Assembly: GCA_029782095.1 (NCBI GenBank)
Contig: JAKOVL010000125.1
Location: 1-46,679, forward strand
Length of the DNA: 46,679 nt
Reading direction: 5' to 3'
Source: Bacillota bacterium
Lineage (GTDB): Bacteria > Bacillota > Dethiobacteria > DTU022
Below are positions 17,468-26,096 of this stretch, in pieces (positions within the stretch are counted from its first letter, which is position 1; every line of letters starts with the position of its first letter). A program made the translations under genes and the position numbers. The notes under the pieces were generated by a model. That model saw only the letters and a list, made by a program, of their open reading frames with translations. It did no database searches and was not told where the DNA came from.

Positions 17468-18157
17468 ATGATTGAAGTAAAAGCACTATATCATCGCTAC
17501 AGCAAAGATAGTGATTTTGTACTTTCCGATCTAAATTTTACGATCAAGCGCGGGGAGTTTGTTTTTATAGTAGGCCCCAGTGGGGCCGGAAAATCCACGC
17601 TGCTAAAACTATTTATCCGGGAAATTGTGCCCAGTCAAGGGTCCATTTCCATACTCGGCCAGGACCTGGTGACAATGCCGCAAAAGAAAATTCCTTTTTT
17701 GAGGCGCAGCATCGGCATGGTTTTTCAGGATTTCCGTCTTTTAGAAGATCGCACCGCCTTTGATAATATTGCCTTTGTCCTCCGTGTTACCGGGGCTTCT
17801 GCCGGAGAAATCAACCGCCGCACCTCCCATGTCCTGGATCTGGTTGGATTGCGGCATAAAGCATATGCCAGGGTGTGCGATTTATCAGGGGGGGAGCAGC
17901 AGCGCATCGGGCTGGCCCGGGCCATTGCCAACCGCCCCGCTTTGATTATTGCCGATGAACCGACGGGGAACCTGGACCCGGTTACTTCCCTGGATATAAT
18001 GAGTTTGCTGCGCCAGATTAACCTCCGTGGCACAACTGTGGTTGTAGCTACCCATGATCGGGATATTGTCGACCGTTTTCAAAAGCGAGTCATTCATCTT
18101 GAAAATGGGAGAATTACCAGCGACGAGCAAAAGGGGGTCTACGCCCGTGCCCTTTAA
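17468..18157 (+). CDS. ftsE: Cell division ATP-binding protein FtsE
   Basis: This 229-residue ABC ATPase pairs with FtsX to activate septal peptidoglycan hydrolases. Walker A is GPSGAGKSTLL (about 36-46), the signature LSGGEQQRIGLARAI near 138, and Walker B ALIIADEPTGNLD near 158. In B. subtilis FtsEX also affects entry into sporulation, which fits the sigma-H-like promoter upstream. ftsX begins inside its last codons. Confidence 0.96.
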   Translation: MIEVKALYHRYSKDSDFVLSDLNFTIKRGEFVFIVGPSGAGKSTLLKLFIREIVPSQGSISILGQDLVTMPQKKIPFLRRSIGMVFQDFRLLEDRTAFDNIAFVLRVTGASAGEINRRTSHVLDLVGLRHKAYARVCDLSGGEQQRIGLARAIANRPALIIADEPTGNLDPVTSLDIMSLLRQINLRGTTVVVATHDRDIVDRFQKRVIHLENGRITSDEQKGVYARAL

Positions 18158-19034
18158 CGGTTTTACCTATGCCTGGGGCGAAGCTTTGAAGAGCCTTTAC
18201 CGCAACCGCTGGATGAGCGTCGCATCGGTAGGCGTGGTTATCATAACCCTGCTCATGCTCGGAGCTTTTATGATGGTCAGCCTGAACCTGGCCCATATCA
18301 CCGATACGGTTAAGGGGCAGGTTGAAATTGTGGTTTACGTTGATGATAACGCTTCTCCAGATCAGCAAAAACAGCTTCAGGCCATGCTGGAAGCCCGCAC
18401 CGATTTGGCCGAAATTCGTTTCGTGCCCCGGGAAGAAGCGCTGGAGCGTCTGCAGCCCGAGCTTGGGGACTTTCTGGAAGGTTATGATATTGAAGCTGAG
18501 AATCCCCTGCGCGATTCCTATGAATTGCGGGCCATCGTTCCCGAATCAGTAATCAATATTGCCAAAGAACTCGAGGGATATCCCGCAGTCGGGGATGTGT
18601 ACTACGGCCAGGGAGTTGTTGAAAAGCTGTTTAGTGTTACCCGGGGTTTGCAAATCGTGGCCCTGAGCCTGATGGCTCTGCTGTCTGTAACGGCGGTATT
18701 TCTGATTGCCCATACCATTAAGCTCACAGTATATATTCGCAGCAAAGAAATCATGATTATGAAATACGTCGGGGCAACCAACTGGTTTATTCGCTGGCCT
18801 TTTGTCCTGGAAGGGTTGATCCTGGGGCTTCTCGGTGCCTTCCTGCCTTTGTTTGCGCTCTATTATATTTATGAACTGGCTGCGAACTGGGTTGCGGCCC
18901 AAAACATTCTGTTTTTAAGTTTGCTTCCGGTATCGGTGGTTATGCTTGAACTGGTCAAGTATCTTCTCCCCCTTGGTACAGGCCTGGGAATCCTTGGCAG
19001 CGGCCTCTCCATAGGGCGGTTTCTTAAAGTGTAA
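18147..19034 (+). CDS. ftsX: Cell division membrane protein FtsX
   Basis: This 295-residue protein has a cytoplasmic N-terminus (TYAWGEALKSLYRNRWMSV) and a first membrane segment at about 25-50. An extracellular domain (about 55-165) binds hydrolase partners. Three further membrane segments carry the FtsX/MacB motif SKEIMIMKYVGATNWFIRWP between them. GTG 18147 is chosen because AGGGGG lies 9 bases before it and the length then fits the family; it overlaps ftsE by 11 bases. The peptidase gene that follows is the likely FtsX partner. Confidence 0.94.
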   Translation: MPFNGFTYAWGEALKSLYRNRWMSVASVGVVIITLLMLGAFMMVSLNLAHITDTVKGQVEIVVYVDDNASPDQQKQLQAMLEARTDLAEIRFVPREEALERLQPELGDFLEGYDIEAENPLRDSYELRAIVPESVINIAKELEGYPAVGDVYYGQGVVEKLFSVTRGLQIVALSLMALLSVTAVFLIAHTIKLTVYIRSKEIMIMKYVGATNWFIRWPFVLEGLILGLLGAFLPLFALYYIYELAANWVAAQNILFLSLLPVSVVMLELVKYLLPLGTGLGILGSGLSIGRFLKV

Positions 19035-19075
19035 ATAAAAAATGGTTTGTTCTCATCAGGGAGGAGCGATTTAAA

Positions 19076-20254
19076 ATGCTGAGAATCGAGTATCGCTGGC
19101 TGCTGTGCCTGCTGCTGGTTATTCTGCTGGTGGCCTCTGCCATTGCGCCGGTATTTGCCAACCAGCTCGAAGAAAAGATGCAGCAGCAGGCTGAAATTGA
19201 AAGGCAGCTGCAGCAAGAGCGCGATAACTTAAAGCAGCAGCGCAACCGGGAAATGTCATTGAAGCAGGAGCTGGAGCAGCTGAACCGGCGCCTGGAAGCC
19301 CTGCAGCAGGAAAAGAAAAGGCTGGAAAGGGAAATCAGCCAGACTGAGCAGGAAATCTCTGAAACAGAAGCAGAGCTGGCCGAAGCGGAAGAGCAGCTGG
19401 CCATGCAGGACAGCCTGTTTAAACGGCGCCTGCGCACCATTTACGAGCAGGGCTCTGTTACATACCTGGAAGTGCTCTTCAGCGCCACCTCATTCAGTGA
19501 TTTCTTGACCCGCTTAAATAATCTGAAGGCCATTGCGGCCAATGATTTGCGCCTGCTGGAAGAAATACAGGCCGAACGGGACCGCATCCAGTTAATCAAG
19601 GAAACACTGGAACAGAAAAAAGAAGAGCTGGAAGAGATGCGGCGGCAGGTTTTAATTAACGAGCAGGAGATTGAAGAAGCCACGGCAACCCGCAAACAGG
19701 TTCTGGAAGAACTGCAGGCTGAAATTGCCAGAAATATCAAGGCTATCGAGGAGCTGGAACAGGAAGCGGCCATGATCGCCCGGCAAATATACGAACTGGG
19801 CGGCGGCACTCCGGGTTCGGGCCTGGTGGGTAAGCTGCACTGGCCCATTGCTGCACCGTATGTCATTACCTCGCCCTTCGGCTGGCGCAGCGACCCGTTT
19901 AGCGGGGCAAAGGCCTGGCACGGCGGCCTTGATATCGCCCCCCTTTACGGCCTCCCCAACAACATCTTGGCGGCGGATAGGGGCATGGTCATCCTGGCCA
20001 GGTGGAATGGGGGTTACGGCAACTGCATCATGATTGATCACGGCAACGGCCTGATTACAGCTTACGGGCATATGAGTGAACTCCTGGTCAGCGAAGGCAC
20101 CTGGGTCAGCAAAGGGCAGGTTATCGGCAAAGCCGGCACCACCGGCTACAGCACCGGAGTGCACCTGCACTTCGAGGTCTGGGATTACAACAAGCCGCCG
20201 CTGCGTTCCGGGTACCCTGATGACCGGCGCCATAACCCGATGAGCTATCTTTAA
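19076..20254 (+). CDS. Secreted coiled-coil M23 (LytM) peptidase, EnvC/PcsB-like
   Basis: This 392-residue protein has a signal peptide (about 1-29, ending APVFA), a long coiled coil rich in Glu, Gln and Arg (about 30-240), and a C-terminal M23 domain. The zinc ligands appear intact in HGGLDIAP and HLHFEVW, so it could be an active peptidase, unlike E. coli EnvC, which is an activator. The coiled coil plus its place after ftsEX matches EnvC, PcsB and CwlO-type partners whose activity FtsEX gates. The ATG at 19076 has GGGAGGAG upstream. Strong hairpins follow. Confidence 0.9.
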   Translation: MLRIEYRWLLCLLLVILLVASAIAPVFANQLEEKMQQQAEIERQLQQERDNLKQQRNREMSLKQELEQLNRRLEALQQEKKRLEREISQTEQEISETEAELAEAEEQLAMQDSLFKRRLRTIYEQGSVTYLEVLFSATSFSDFLTRLNNLKAIAANDLRLLEEIQAERDRIQLIKETLEQKKEELEEMRRQVLINEQEIEEATATRKQVLEELQAEIARNIKAIEELEQEAAMIARQIYELGGGTPGSGLVGKLHWPIAAPYVITSPFGWRSDPFSGAKAWHGGLDIAPLYGLPNNILAADRGMVILARWNGGYGNCIMIDHGNGLITAYGHMSELLVSEGTWVSKGQVIGKAGTTGYSTGVHLHFEVWDYNKPPLRSGYPDDRRHNPMSYL

Positions 20255-20295
20255 GGCCAGTTTTTTGCGCAGCTGGCAGTTAAGTTAGGCATAGG

Positions 20296-20320
20296 GGGCT
20301 GCCCCGGCGGGCGGCCCTTT
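20296..20320 (+). terminator. First of two tandem hairpins after the M23 peptidase gene
   Basis: GGGCTGCC (20296-20303) pairs with GGCGGCCC (20310-20317) with one G-U pair, followed by only TTT. It is a weak terminator alone and lies about 10 bases before a stronger one. Confidence 0.5.
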
Positions 20321-20330
20321 AATCTGGCAA

Positions 20331-20371
20331 CAACAGGAAGGGCAGCCTGGCCACTTCCTGTTGTCTGTTTT
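20331..20371 (+). terminator. Strong intrinsic terminator ending the ftsEX-peptidase unit
   Basis: CAACAGGAAG (20331-20340) pairs perfectly with CTTCCTGTTG (20354-20363) across a 13-base loop, followed by TCTGTTTTAT. It separates the ftsE-ftsX-peptidase unit from ctpA. Confidence 0.8.
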
Positions 20372-20395
20372 ATAGTAATTTTTAATGCTTAGAGT

Positions 20396-20401
20396 TATAA
20401 T
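20396..20401 (+). promoter_or_regulatory. Candidate -10 box for ctpA
   Basis: A perfect TATAAT lies 32 bases before the ctpA ATG and just after the terminator, where a promoter is needed. No convincing -35 is seen at 16-18 bases upstream. Confidence 0.45.
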
Positions 20402-20432
20402 ACTGTAGAGCGAAGGGACGGAGGTCACATGC

Positions 20433-21902
20433 ATGCCTCATAATTCTCAAAAGTCGAACAGGCTGTTAATTGGTTTTCTGGTGCTTCTGATCGGCACCAA
20501 CCTGATTAACTACTTTATGTTCGGCTACGAACCGCAAAAGGAAGACCCGGTGGCAGAAGTTGAAGAGACTGAGGAATACAGCAGCGCCCTGCCCGAAGGT
20601 TACGTGGAGCTGGAGCTGTTTGCCGAAGTACTGGATCGTGTTTTAAAGAATTATTATGAGCCGGTGGATCTGACCGAGTTAATTCACGGGGCCATCGATG
20701 GGATGCTGCGGTCCTTAAATGACCCCCAGACCAATTTTTTTACTGCTCCGGAGCTGGAGAACTTCCTCATTCAGACCATGGGTTCTTTTGGCGGTATCGG
20801 GGTGCGCATTGTTAATGCCGGTGATGAAGTGGTCATCGTTGAAACTATCCCCGGAACCCCCGCCGAAAAAGCAGGGCTTTATCCCGGAGACCGGATTATC
20901 AGGGCTTCCGGGGTAGATTTAATGGGACTGGGCGTAGAGCGGGCGGTGGAGCTGCTGCGGGGTCCCCAGGGGACGACGGTAACCATATCCGTGGTCCGCC
21001 CGGGGGCTGATGAAGTAATGGATCTAACCCTTGAGCGGGATGACATTAGGCTGGAAACGGTAACTTCCCAGATGCTGCAGCCGGGGTTGGGGTACATCAA
21101 GATTAGCAGCTTTGACCGCAACACCGGTGCTGATTTTGCTGAACATTTTGAGAGAATGCAGGGTCACCTGCAAAAAGGCTTGATCCTGGATTTGCGCAAT
21201 AATACCGGCGGCCTGATCGACGAGGCCATTAAGGTCGCCAAACTGCTGGTCCCCGAAGGCGAGATTACCCGCCTGGTGGACCGGCACGGTCAGACCAGGA
21301 AAATTCATTACTCCAGCGCCGCTGCCCTTCCCTTTCCTGTTGTTGTTTTGGTCAACGAAGAAACGGCCAGCGCTTCAGAGGTTGTGGCCGGCGCCCTGCA
21401 GGATCGAAAGGCGGCGCTGCTGGTCGGCGCCGCAACCTTTGGCAAGGCCACGGTGCAGCACCTGGCGCAGCTTTCCGGCAATAACGCGCTGCGGTTGACT
21501 GTAGCCAAATACTTGACTCCCTCCGGGAGGGACTTGCACGGCCAGGGGCTGCAGCCGGACTACCCGGTCGAGATGCCTGCAGCGCTTAAGTACTATCGTT
21601 TTTTTCTTCCCGGCCAGCTGAGCCAGGGCAGCTACGGCATGGAGGTTGAGCTGCTGCAAAGCATGCTGCAGGAGCTGGGATATGGAGTTAAAGCAAGCGG
21701 TTACTTCGACGAGTCTACCGCGGCAGCCCTGGCCTCCTTTCAGGAAGACTGCGGGTTAAACCCAACCGGAATCTTTGATGATATAACCTGGGTTGGACTG
21801 CGGGAGGCGCTGGAGGAGATCGCCCTGGATCATGATTCGCAGCTGCAAAAGGCCATTGAACTGATCGGTAAAGCGGAATTGTGGGAGCATGCGGGGAGGT
21901 AA
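20433..21902 (+). CDS. ctpA: Carboxyl-terminal processing protease (S41) with C-terminal peptidoglycan-binding domain
   Basis: This 489-residue membrane-anchored protease has one N-terminal membrane segment (about 9-29), a PDZ domain (about 110-195), the S41 protease core with catalytic Ser in NEETASASEVV and Lys in FGKATVQH, and a PG_binding_1 domain (about 395-455, VELLQSMLQELGYGV). In B. subtilis the related CtpB cleaves SpoIVFA during sporulation. ATG 20433 has GGAGGT 8 bases before it. The neighbouring ftsEX and MinJ-like genes match the order ftsE-ftsX-ctpB-minJ of B. subtilis. Confidence 0.93.
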   Translation: MPHNSQKSNRLLIGFLVLLIGTNLINYFMFGYEPQKEDPVAEVEETEEYSSALPEGYVELELFAEVLDRVLKNYYEPVDLTELIHGAIDGMLRSLNDPQTNFFTAPELENFLIQTMGSFGGIGVRIVNAGDEVVIVETIPGTPAEKAGLYPGDRIIRASGVDLMGLGVERAVELLRGPQGTTVTISVVRPGADEVMDLTLERDDIRLETVTSQMLQPGLGYIKISSFDRNTGADFAEHFERMQGHLQKGLILDLRNNTGGLIDEAIKVAKLLVPEGEITRLVDRHGQTRKIHYSSAAALPFPVVVLVNEETASASEVVAGALQDRKAALLVGAATFGKATVQHLAQLSGNNALRLTVAKYLTPSGRDLHGQGLQPDYPVEMPAALKYYRFFLPGQLSQGSYGMEVELLQSMLQELGYGVKASGYFDESTAAALASFQEDCGLNPTGIFDDITWVGLREALEEIALDHDSQLQKAIELIGKAELWEHAGR

Positions 21903-21914
21903 AATAACGGCAAG

Positions 21915-23273
21915 ATGTTGCTAGAGCTGCTGGAAGTGCTAATATCTGTCTTTTTATTCGCTTTGCTGCACCCGATGTTTTGGTTTGTGGTCCTGCTAAC
22001 GATTATCCAGTACCGGCGTATTAGCGGCATGGAACTGCGGATGTTCGGCCGTACCATTAATCATGTCTGGCGGCAGGTGATTTCCTCCCTGGGACTGGGC
22101 ATCCTGGGCGGCTTTGCCGCCAGCGTTGTCATGCTATTGCTGGGCCTATCCCTGGAACAGATCGGACTATATTTTGTCTGGCCGGTCGCGCTAATTTTGC
22201 TATTAATCCATCCCCGCTTTCTCTGTTTTGCTTACGCCGGAGGCCTGGTCGGCCTGGCTGTTCTTCTGGCCCGGGCCGCGGCCCCGCTGTTTCCTGGCCT
22301 TGCCGGCTCCCGGATCGGCGGTGCCCTGCTGCAGGTGTATCTTCCAGCTCTACTGGTGTTGATCGGCCTGCTGCATCTCATTGAATCGCTTTTAATCTAC
22401 CTGGGCGGCCACCGCGGTTTTACCCCAGTCTATTACAAGCTTTCCGCACGGGAAGTGGTGGGCGGTTTTAGCCTGCAGCGCTTCTGGCCCATGCCCCTGG
22501 TGGCCTTAATGGTAACCGTGGTTCTGCAGACTGAGATTGCCGGCGTCAGCATGCCAGACTGGTGGCCGCTGCTGAAACCCTCCCTCCAGCCGGGGATTGG
22601 AGAAAGTCTGCAGTACCTGGCCGTACCGGTGGCTGCCGGCCTGGGATATGCCGATCTGGCCCTTTCATCGACGCCGCAGGAAAAGTCCCTTTCTTCAGCC
22701 CGCTACCTGGCCCTCTATAGCGTGGCCTTGCTGGCCATTGCCCTGGCGGCGGTCTATTATTCTCCGCTGGTTGTTCCGGGAGTAATTCTGGCTCCATTGG
22801 GGCATGAGCTGCTGGTTGTTTATGGCAACAAACGGGAAATGAGCCGTGAGCCCCTTTACCGGGACGATACCCGGGGGGTCAAAGTAATGATGGTCCTCCC
22901 CGGCTCAGCAGCTGAGCAGGCCGGGTTAAAACAGGGTGACATCATCCAAAAAGTGAACGGCTTTCCAGTGCATAGTCTTGCTGAGCTGCTGGCTCGGATT
23001 GAAGAAAGTTATTTTATGCTGCTCCTGGAAGGTCTGCGCATGGAAAAAGAATTTTCGGTTATTTTTAAGAAAAGCAAATCTGGCCCAGATCCGGCTCCCG
23101 GTGACTACACTCAAGCCGCCCCTTTTGCACCGGCTTATGCGATCCTGCATCGCAGCGCCGCCCTGGGGCTGATTGCCGTGCCCCCCCGCCATTCACAGCT
23201 GTACGTGGAAAAAAGACGGGTCCGCCCCCTGGGCTGGCTTCGCCGGCTAATCAGCAGGAAAAAAAGCGATTAG
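21915..23273 (+). CDS. minJ: MinJ-like polytopic membrane protein with PDZ domain
   Basis: This 452-residue protein has about eight hydrophobic segments across residues 1-300. A PDZ-like domain follows (about 310-385, with MMVLPGSAAEQAGLKQGDIIQKVNG), then a basic tail. Membrane helices followed by a PDZ domain immediately after ctpA/B is the arrangement of MinJ (YvjD), which bridges DivIVA and MinD to position division in B. subtilis. Assignment rests on architecture and gene order. The ATG at 21915 lies 13 bases after the ctpA stop, with GGGGAGG 15 bases upstream, which is distant. Confidence 0.72.
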   Translation: MLLELLEVLISVFLFALLHPMFWFVVLLTIIQYRRISGMELRMFGRTINHVWRQVISSLGLGILGGFAASVVMLLLGLSLEQIGLYFVWPVALILLLIHPRFLCFAYAGGLVGLAVLLARAAAPLFPGLAGSRIGGALLQVYLPALLVLIGLLHLIESLLIYLGGHRGFTPVYYKLSAREVVGGFSLQRFWPMPLVALMVTVVLQTEIAGVSMPDWWPLLKPSLQPGIGESLQYLAVPVAAGLGYADLALSSTPQEKSLSSARYLALYSVALLAIALAAVYYSPLVVPGVILAPLGHELLVVYGNKREMSREPLYRDDTRGVKVMMVLPGSAAEQAGLKQGDIIQKVNGFPVHSLAELLARIEESYFMLLLEGLRMEKEFSVIFKKSKSGPDPAPGDYTQAAPFAPAYAILHRSAALGLIAVPPRHSQLYVEKRRVRPLGWLRRLISRKKSD

Positions 23274-23370
23274 GTCTAAGCTCACTTGCGCGCTTAGCCA
23301 TCTGTTTAACATAGGTTTTTCAAGAAGATAATAAGAATGATGGAGAAACAGTTTTAATTAGTCTAGAGGG

Positions 23371-23940
23371 ATGAACTTGTTTGCTGCGGCCTTGGCCTCT
23401 TTTATCAGTGTCTTTGTGGCTGAGTTTGGAGATAAAACCCAGCTGGTATCCCTTTCCATGGCCTGCCGATATCCCCCGCTGCAAGTTTTGGCCGGGGCGA
23501 TGACAGCACTGGCTCTGGTGCTGGGGCTGGCGGTAGGAGTGGGCGGATTAATTGCCGCCTATATCCCGGATGTTGTCGTAGCCGTTGTTTCAGGTGTTTT
23601 TTTCGTGATCATGGGCCTGTTTACCCTCGCCCGCCGTGAAGATGGCGCGCTTGAACAGCGTCCGGGCAAGGCCGGCTTTTACCAGACTTTGGTTCTGGTT
23701 TTTCTGGCGGAGATGGGCGATAAGACCCAGATGGCCACAATGCTCCTATCGGCCAATTTTGGGCGTCCCCTGGTCGTATTTGGCGGGGCCATGGCGGCGA
23801 TGCTCCTCAATCATGCCCTGGCCATTTTTTTGGGCAGGCGCTTTTTCTCCCGGTTAAATCCCCGGTTGCTCAAACAGGGCACCGCTTTACTATTCATGGC
23901 CATCGGCCTGGCCATGATTGCTATTTCCCAACTAGACTAA
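23371..23940 (+). CDS. GDT1/UPF0016 family membrane transporter (probable Mn2+ exporter)
   Basis: This 189-residue protein has six predicted membrane segments in two repeats. Each repeat carries the family motif: EFGDKTQLVSL near residue 15 and EMGDKTQMATM near residue 115. The family (yeast Gdt1, human TMEM165, bacterial MneA) moves Mn2+ or Ca2+, and bacterial members export manganese. The six helices and two motifs make a complete single-chain member. No metal regulator or riboswitch is seen upstream. Confidence 0.9.
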   Translation: MNLFAAALASFISVFVAEFGDKTQLVSLSMACRYPPLQVLAGAMTALALVLGLAVGVGGLIAAYIPDVVVAVVSGVFFVIMGLFTLARREDGALEQRPGKAGFYQTLVLVFLAEMGDKTQMATMLLSANFGRPLVVFGGAMAAMLLNHALAIFLGRRFFSRLNPRLLKQGTALLFMAIGLAMIAISQLD

Positions 23941-23990
23941 AATGCCGCATCAGCAGTCTATGCCTGGTTAAAATTGTAAATAGAGAGACA

Positions 23991-23999
23991 TGCTATAAT
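23991..23999 (+). promoter_or_regulatory. Extended -10 promoter for uvrB
   Basis: TGCTATAAT gives a perfect -10 (23994-23999) with an extended TG. The -35 is weak: AAATTG at 17 bases, or TTGTAA at 14. No LexA-type box (GAAC, 4 bases, GTTC) is visible between 23941 and 24050, so SOS control is not evident here. Confidence 0.6.
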
Positions 24000-24050
24000 A
24001 GAGGGCGAAGCCAGAAGCCGGGCAATTGGAGAAAGGCGGAGGATCAGTAG

Positions 24051-26096
24051 ATGTGCAACAGCGGGAAATTTAAATTAAAGGCAGATTTTGCCCCGGCCGG
24101 GGATCAGCCCCAGGCTATCGAAGCGCTGGTGGAGGGACTGCGTCAAAACCGGCGCTATCAGACCCTGCTGGGGGTCACCGGCTCGGGTAAAACCTATACT
24201 ATTGCCAATGTGATTGATAAGGTGCAGCGGCCCACCCTGGTTATTGCCCCCAATAAGCTGCTGGCCGCCCAGCTGTGCAGCGAATTTAAAGAGTTTTTCC
24301 CGGATAATGCCGTGGAGTACTTTATCAGCTACTACGATTATTACCAGCCCGAAGCATACCTGCCTCAGACAGATACCTATATTGAGAAAGATTCTTCCAT
24401 TAACGATGAAATTGACAAGCTGCGCCACTCGGCCACCAGCGCCCTCTTCGAAAGGCGGGATGTTATTATCGTGGCCAGCGTTTCCTGCATCTACGGGCTG
24501 GGCTCACCGCGGGAATACAGGGAGCAGACCCTATCCCTGAGGACGGGAGCCCGCTTGAGCCGCGAAGAAATTATTGGCCGCCTGGTCGACATACAATACC
24601 AGCGCAATGAAGTGGATTTCCACCGCGGCACCTTCCGGGTGCGGGGTGATGTGATTGAGATTATTCCATCTTCTTTCGGAGAAGCGGCCCTGCGAGTGGA
24701 GCTTTTTGGCGACGAGGTGGAGCGGATCCGGGAAATCGATCCGGTCAGTGGAAGAGTAATCGGGGAAAGAGTCCATGCGGCCATATTTCCCGCGACCCAC
24801 TATGTTACCGCGCCGGAACAACTGAAACGGGCCATGGCTGCCATTGAAGAAGAGCTGCATCAGCGGCTGCTGCAGTTCAAGCGGGAAGGGCGCCTTTTGG
24901 AGGCGCAGCGCCTGGAGCAGCGCACCCGCTTCGACCTGGAGATGATGCAGGAGATCGGCTACTGCACTGGCATTGAAAATTATTCGCGGCACCTGGACGG
25001 GCGCGAACCCGGAAGCCGCCCGTATACCCTGCTGGATTACTTTCCGCCCGATTTTTTACTGGTGGTGGATGAGTCCCACATTACCATCCCCCAGATTAAC
25101 GGGATGTACCGCGGCGACTTTTCGCGAAAGAGCACCCTGGTGGAGCACGGCTTCAGGCTCCCTTCAGCCCTGGACAACCGGCCGCTAAAATTCGACGAGT
25201 TCGAGTCCCTGATCAATCAGGCCATCTTTGTCTCGGCCACTCCGGGCCCGTGGGAGCTGGAGCACAGCAGCGCTGTAGTGGAGCAGATTATCCGCCCCAC
25301 CGGACTGGTGGATCCGGTAGTGGAGGTCCGCCCGGCAGAAGGGCAGGTGGATGATCTCTATGGCGAAATTCGCGCCCGCGTTGACGCCGGCGAAAGGGTG
25401 CTGGTGACCACGATGACCAAGCGGATGGCCGAGGATCTAACCGATTATTACCGGGAAATGAAGCTAAAGGTGCGCTACATGCATTCTGATATTGACGCCC
25501 TGGAGCGGATGTCGATCATCAGGGGGCTGCGCCTTGGTGAGTTTGATGTGCTCATCGGGATTAACCTGCTCAGGGAAGGATTGGACTTGCCCGAAGTATC
25601 GCTGGTGGCGATCCTGGATGCAGATAAGGAAGGGTTCCTGCGTTCGGAGCGTTCCCTGATTCAGACTATCGGCCGGACGGCCCGTAATGTGAGGGGCAAA
25701 GTGATCATGTATGCCGATACAATTACACCGTCCATGCGGCGGGCCATTGAAGAAACTGAGCGGCGGCGCCGCAAGCAGCTGGCCTATAACCGCGAGCACA
25801 ATATTACTCCCCGCACCATCGTCAAACCGGTGCGCGATGTAATTGAAGCCACTATCGCTGCAGAGGAGAGCGCAGGCTACCTGCCGCAAAGCATCGATGA
25901 CCTGAAACCGGAACAGCGCCGGCAGATGATTCGCGATTTGCGGCGTGAGATGCAGCAGGCGGCCCGTGAGCTGAATTTTGAAAAAGCGGCCCAGCTGCGC
26001 GACTTAATCTACGAACTTGAGCGGAGCACCGCTGCACGGCCGGCTGGTCGCCAAAGAAAAGCCGCTGGCAGCGGCTCCATCAAGAAGATGAGGTGA
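24051..26096 (+). CDS. uvrB: Excinuclease ABC subunit B
   Basis: UvrB is the damage-verifying helicase-like core of nucleotide excision repair. Walker A is [14 protein letters not shown] near residue 40. The beta-hairpin region follows with [21 protein letters not shown], then [12 protein letters not shown] and [13 protein letters not shown]. The C-terminal UVR domain ([20 protein letters not shown]) contacts UvrC. 681 residues is the usual length. GGAGGA lies before ATG 24051. The stop overlaps the uvrA start by 4 bases. Confidence 0.97.
   Translation: MCNSGKFKLKADFAPAGDQPQAIEALVEGLRQNRRYQTLLGVTGSGKTYTIANVIDKVQRPTLVIAPNKLLAAQLCSEFKEFFPDNAVEYFISYYDYYQPEAYLPQTDTYIEKDSSINDEIDKLRHSATSALFERRDVIIVASVSCIYGLGSPREYREQTLSLRTGARLSREEIIGRLVDIQYQRNEVDFHRGTFRVRGDVIEIIPSSFGEAALRVELFGDEVERIREIDPVSGRVIGERVHAAIFPATHYVTAPEQLKRAMAAIEEELHQRLLQFKREGRLLEAQRLEQRTRFDLEMMQEIGYCTGIENYSRHLDGREPGSRPYTLLDYFPPDFLLVVDESHITIPQINGMYRGDFSRKSTLVEHGFRLPSALDNRPLKFDEFESLINQAIFVSATPGPWELEHSSAVVEQIIRPTGLVDPVVEVRPAEGQVDDLYGEIRARVDAGERVLVTTMTKRMAEDLTDYYREMKLKVRYMHSDIDALERMSIIRGLRLGEFDVLIGINLLREGLDLPEVSLVAILDADKEGFLRSERSLIQTIGRTARNVRGKVIMYADTITPSMRRAIEETERRRRKQLAYNREHNITPRTIVKPVRDVIEATIAAEESAGYLPQSIDDLKPEQRRQMIRDLRREMQQAARELNFEKAAQLRDLIYELERSTAARPAGRQRKAAGSGSIKKMR

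Noticed and set aside
23277-23305. Terminator after the MinJ-like gene
   Set aside because: CTAAGC and GCTTAG can pair, but the loop is long and no T tract follows.
23941-24050. LexA (SOS) operator before uvrB
   Set aside because: No GAAC, 4 bases, GTTC-type palindrome is present in the gap.
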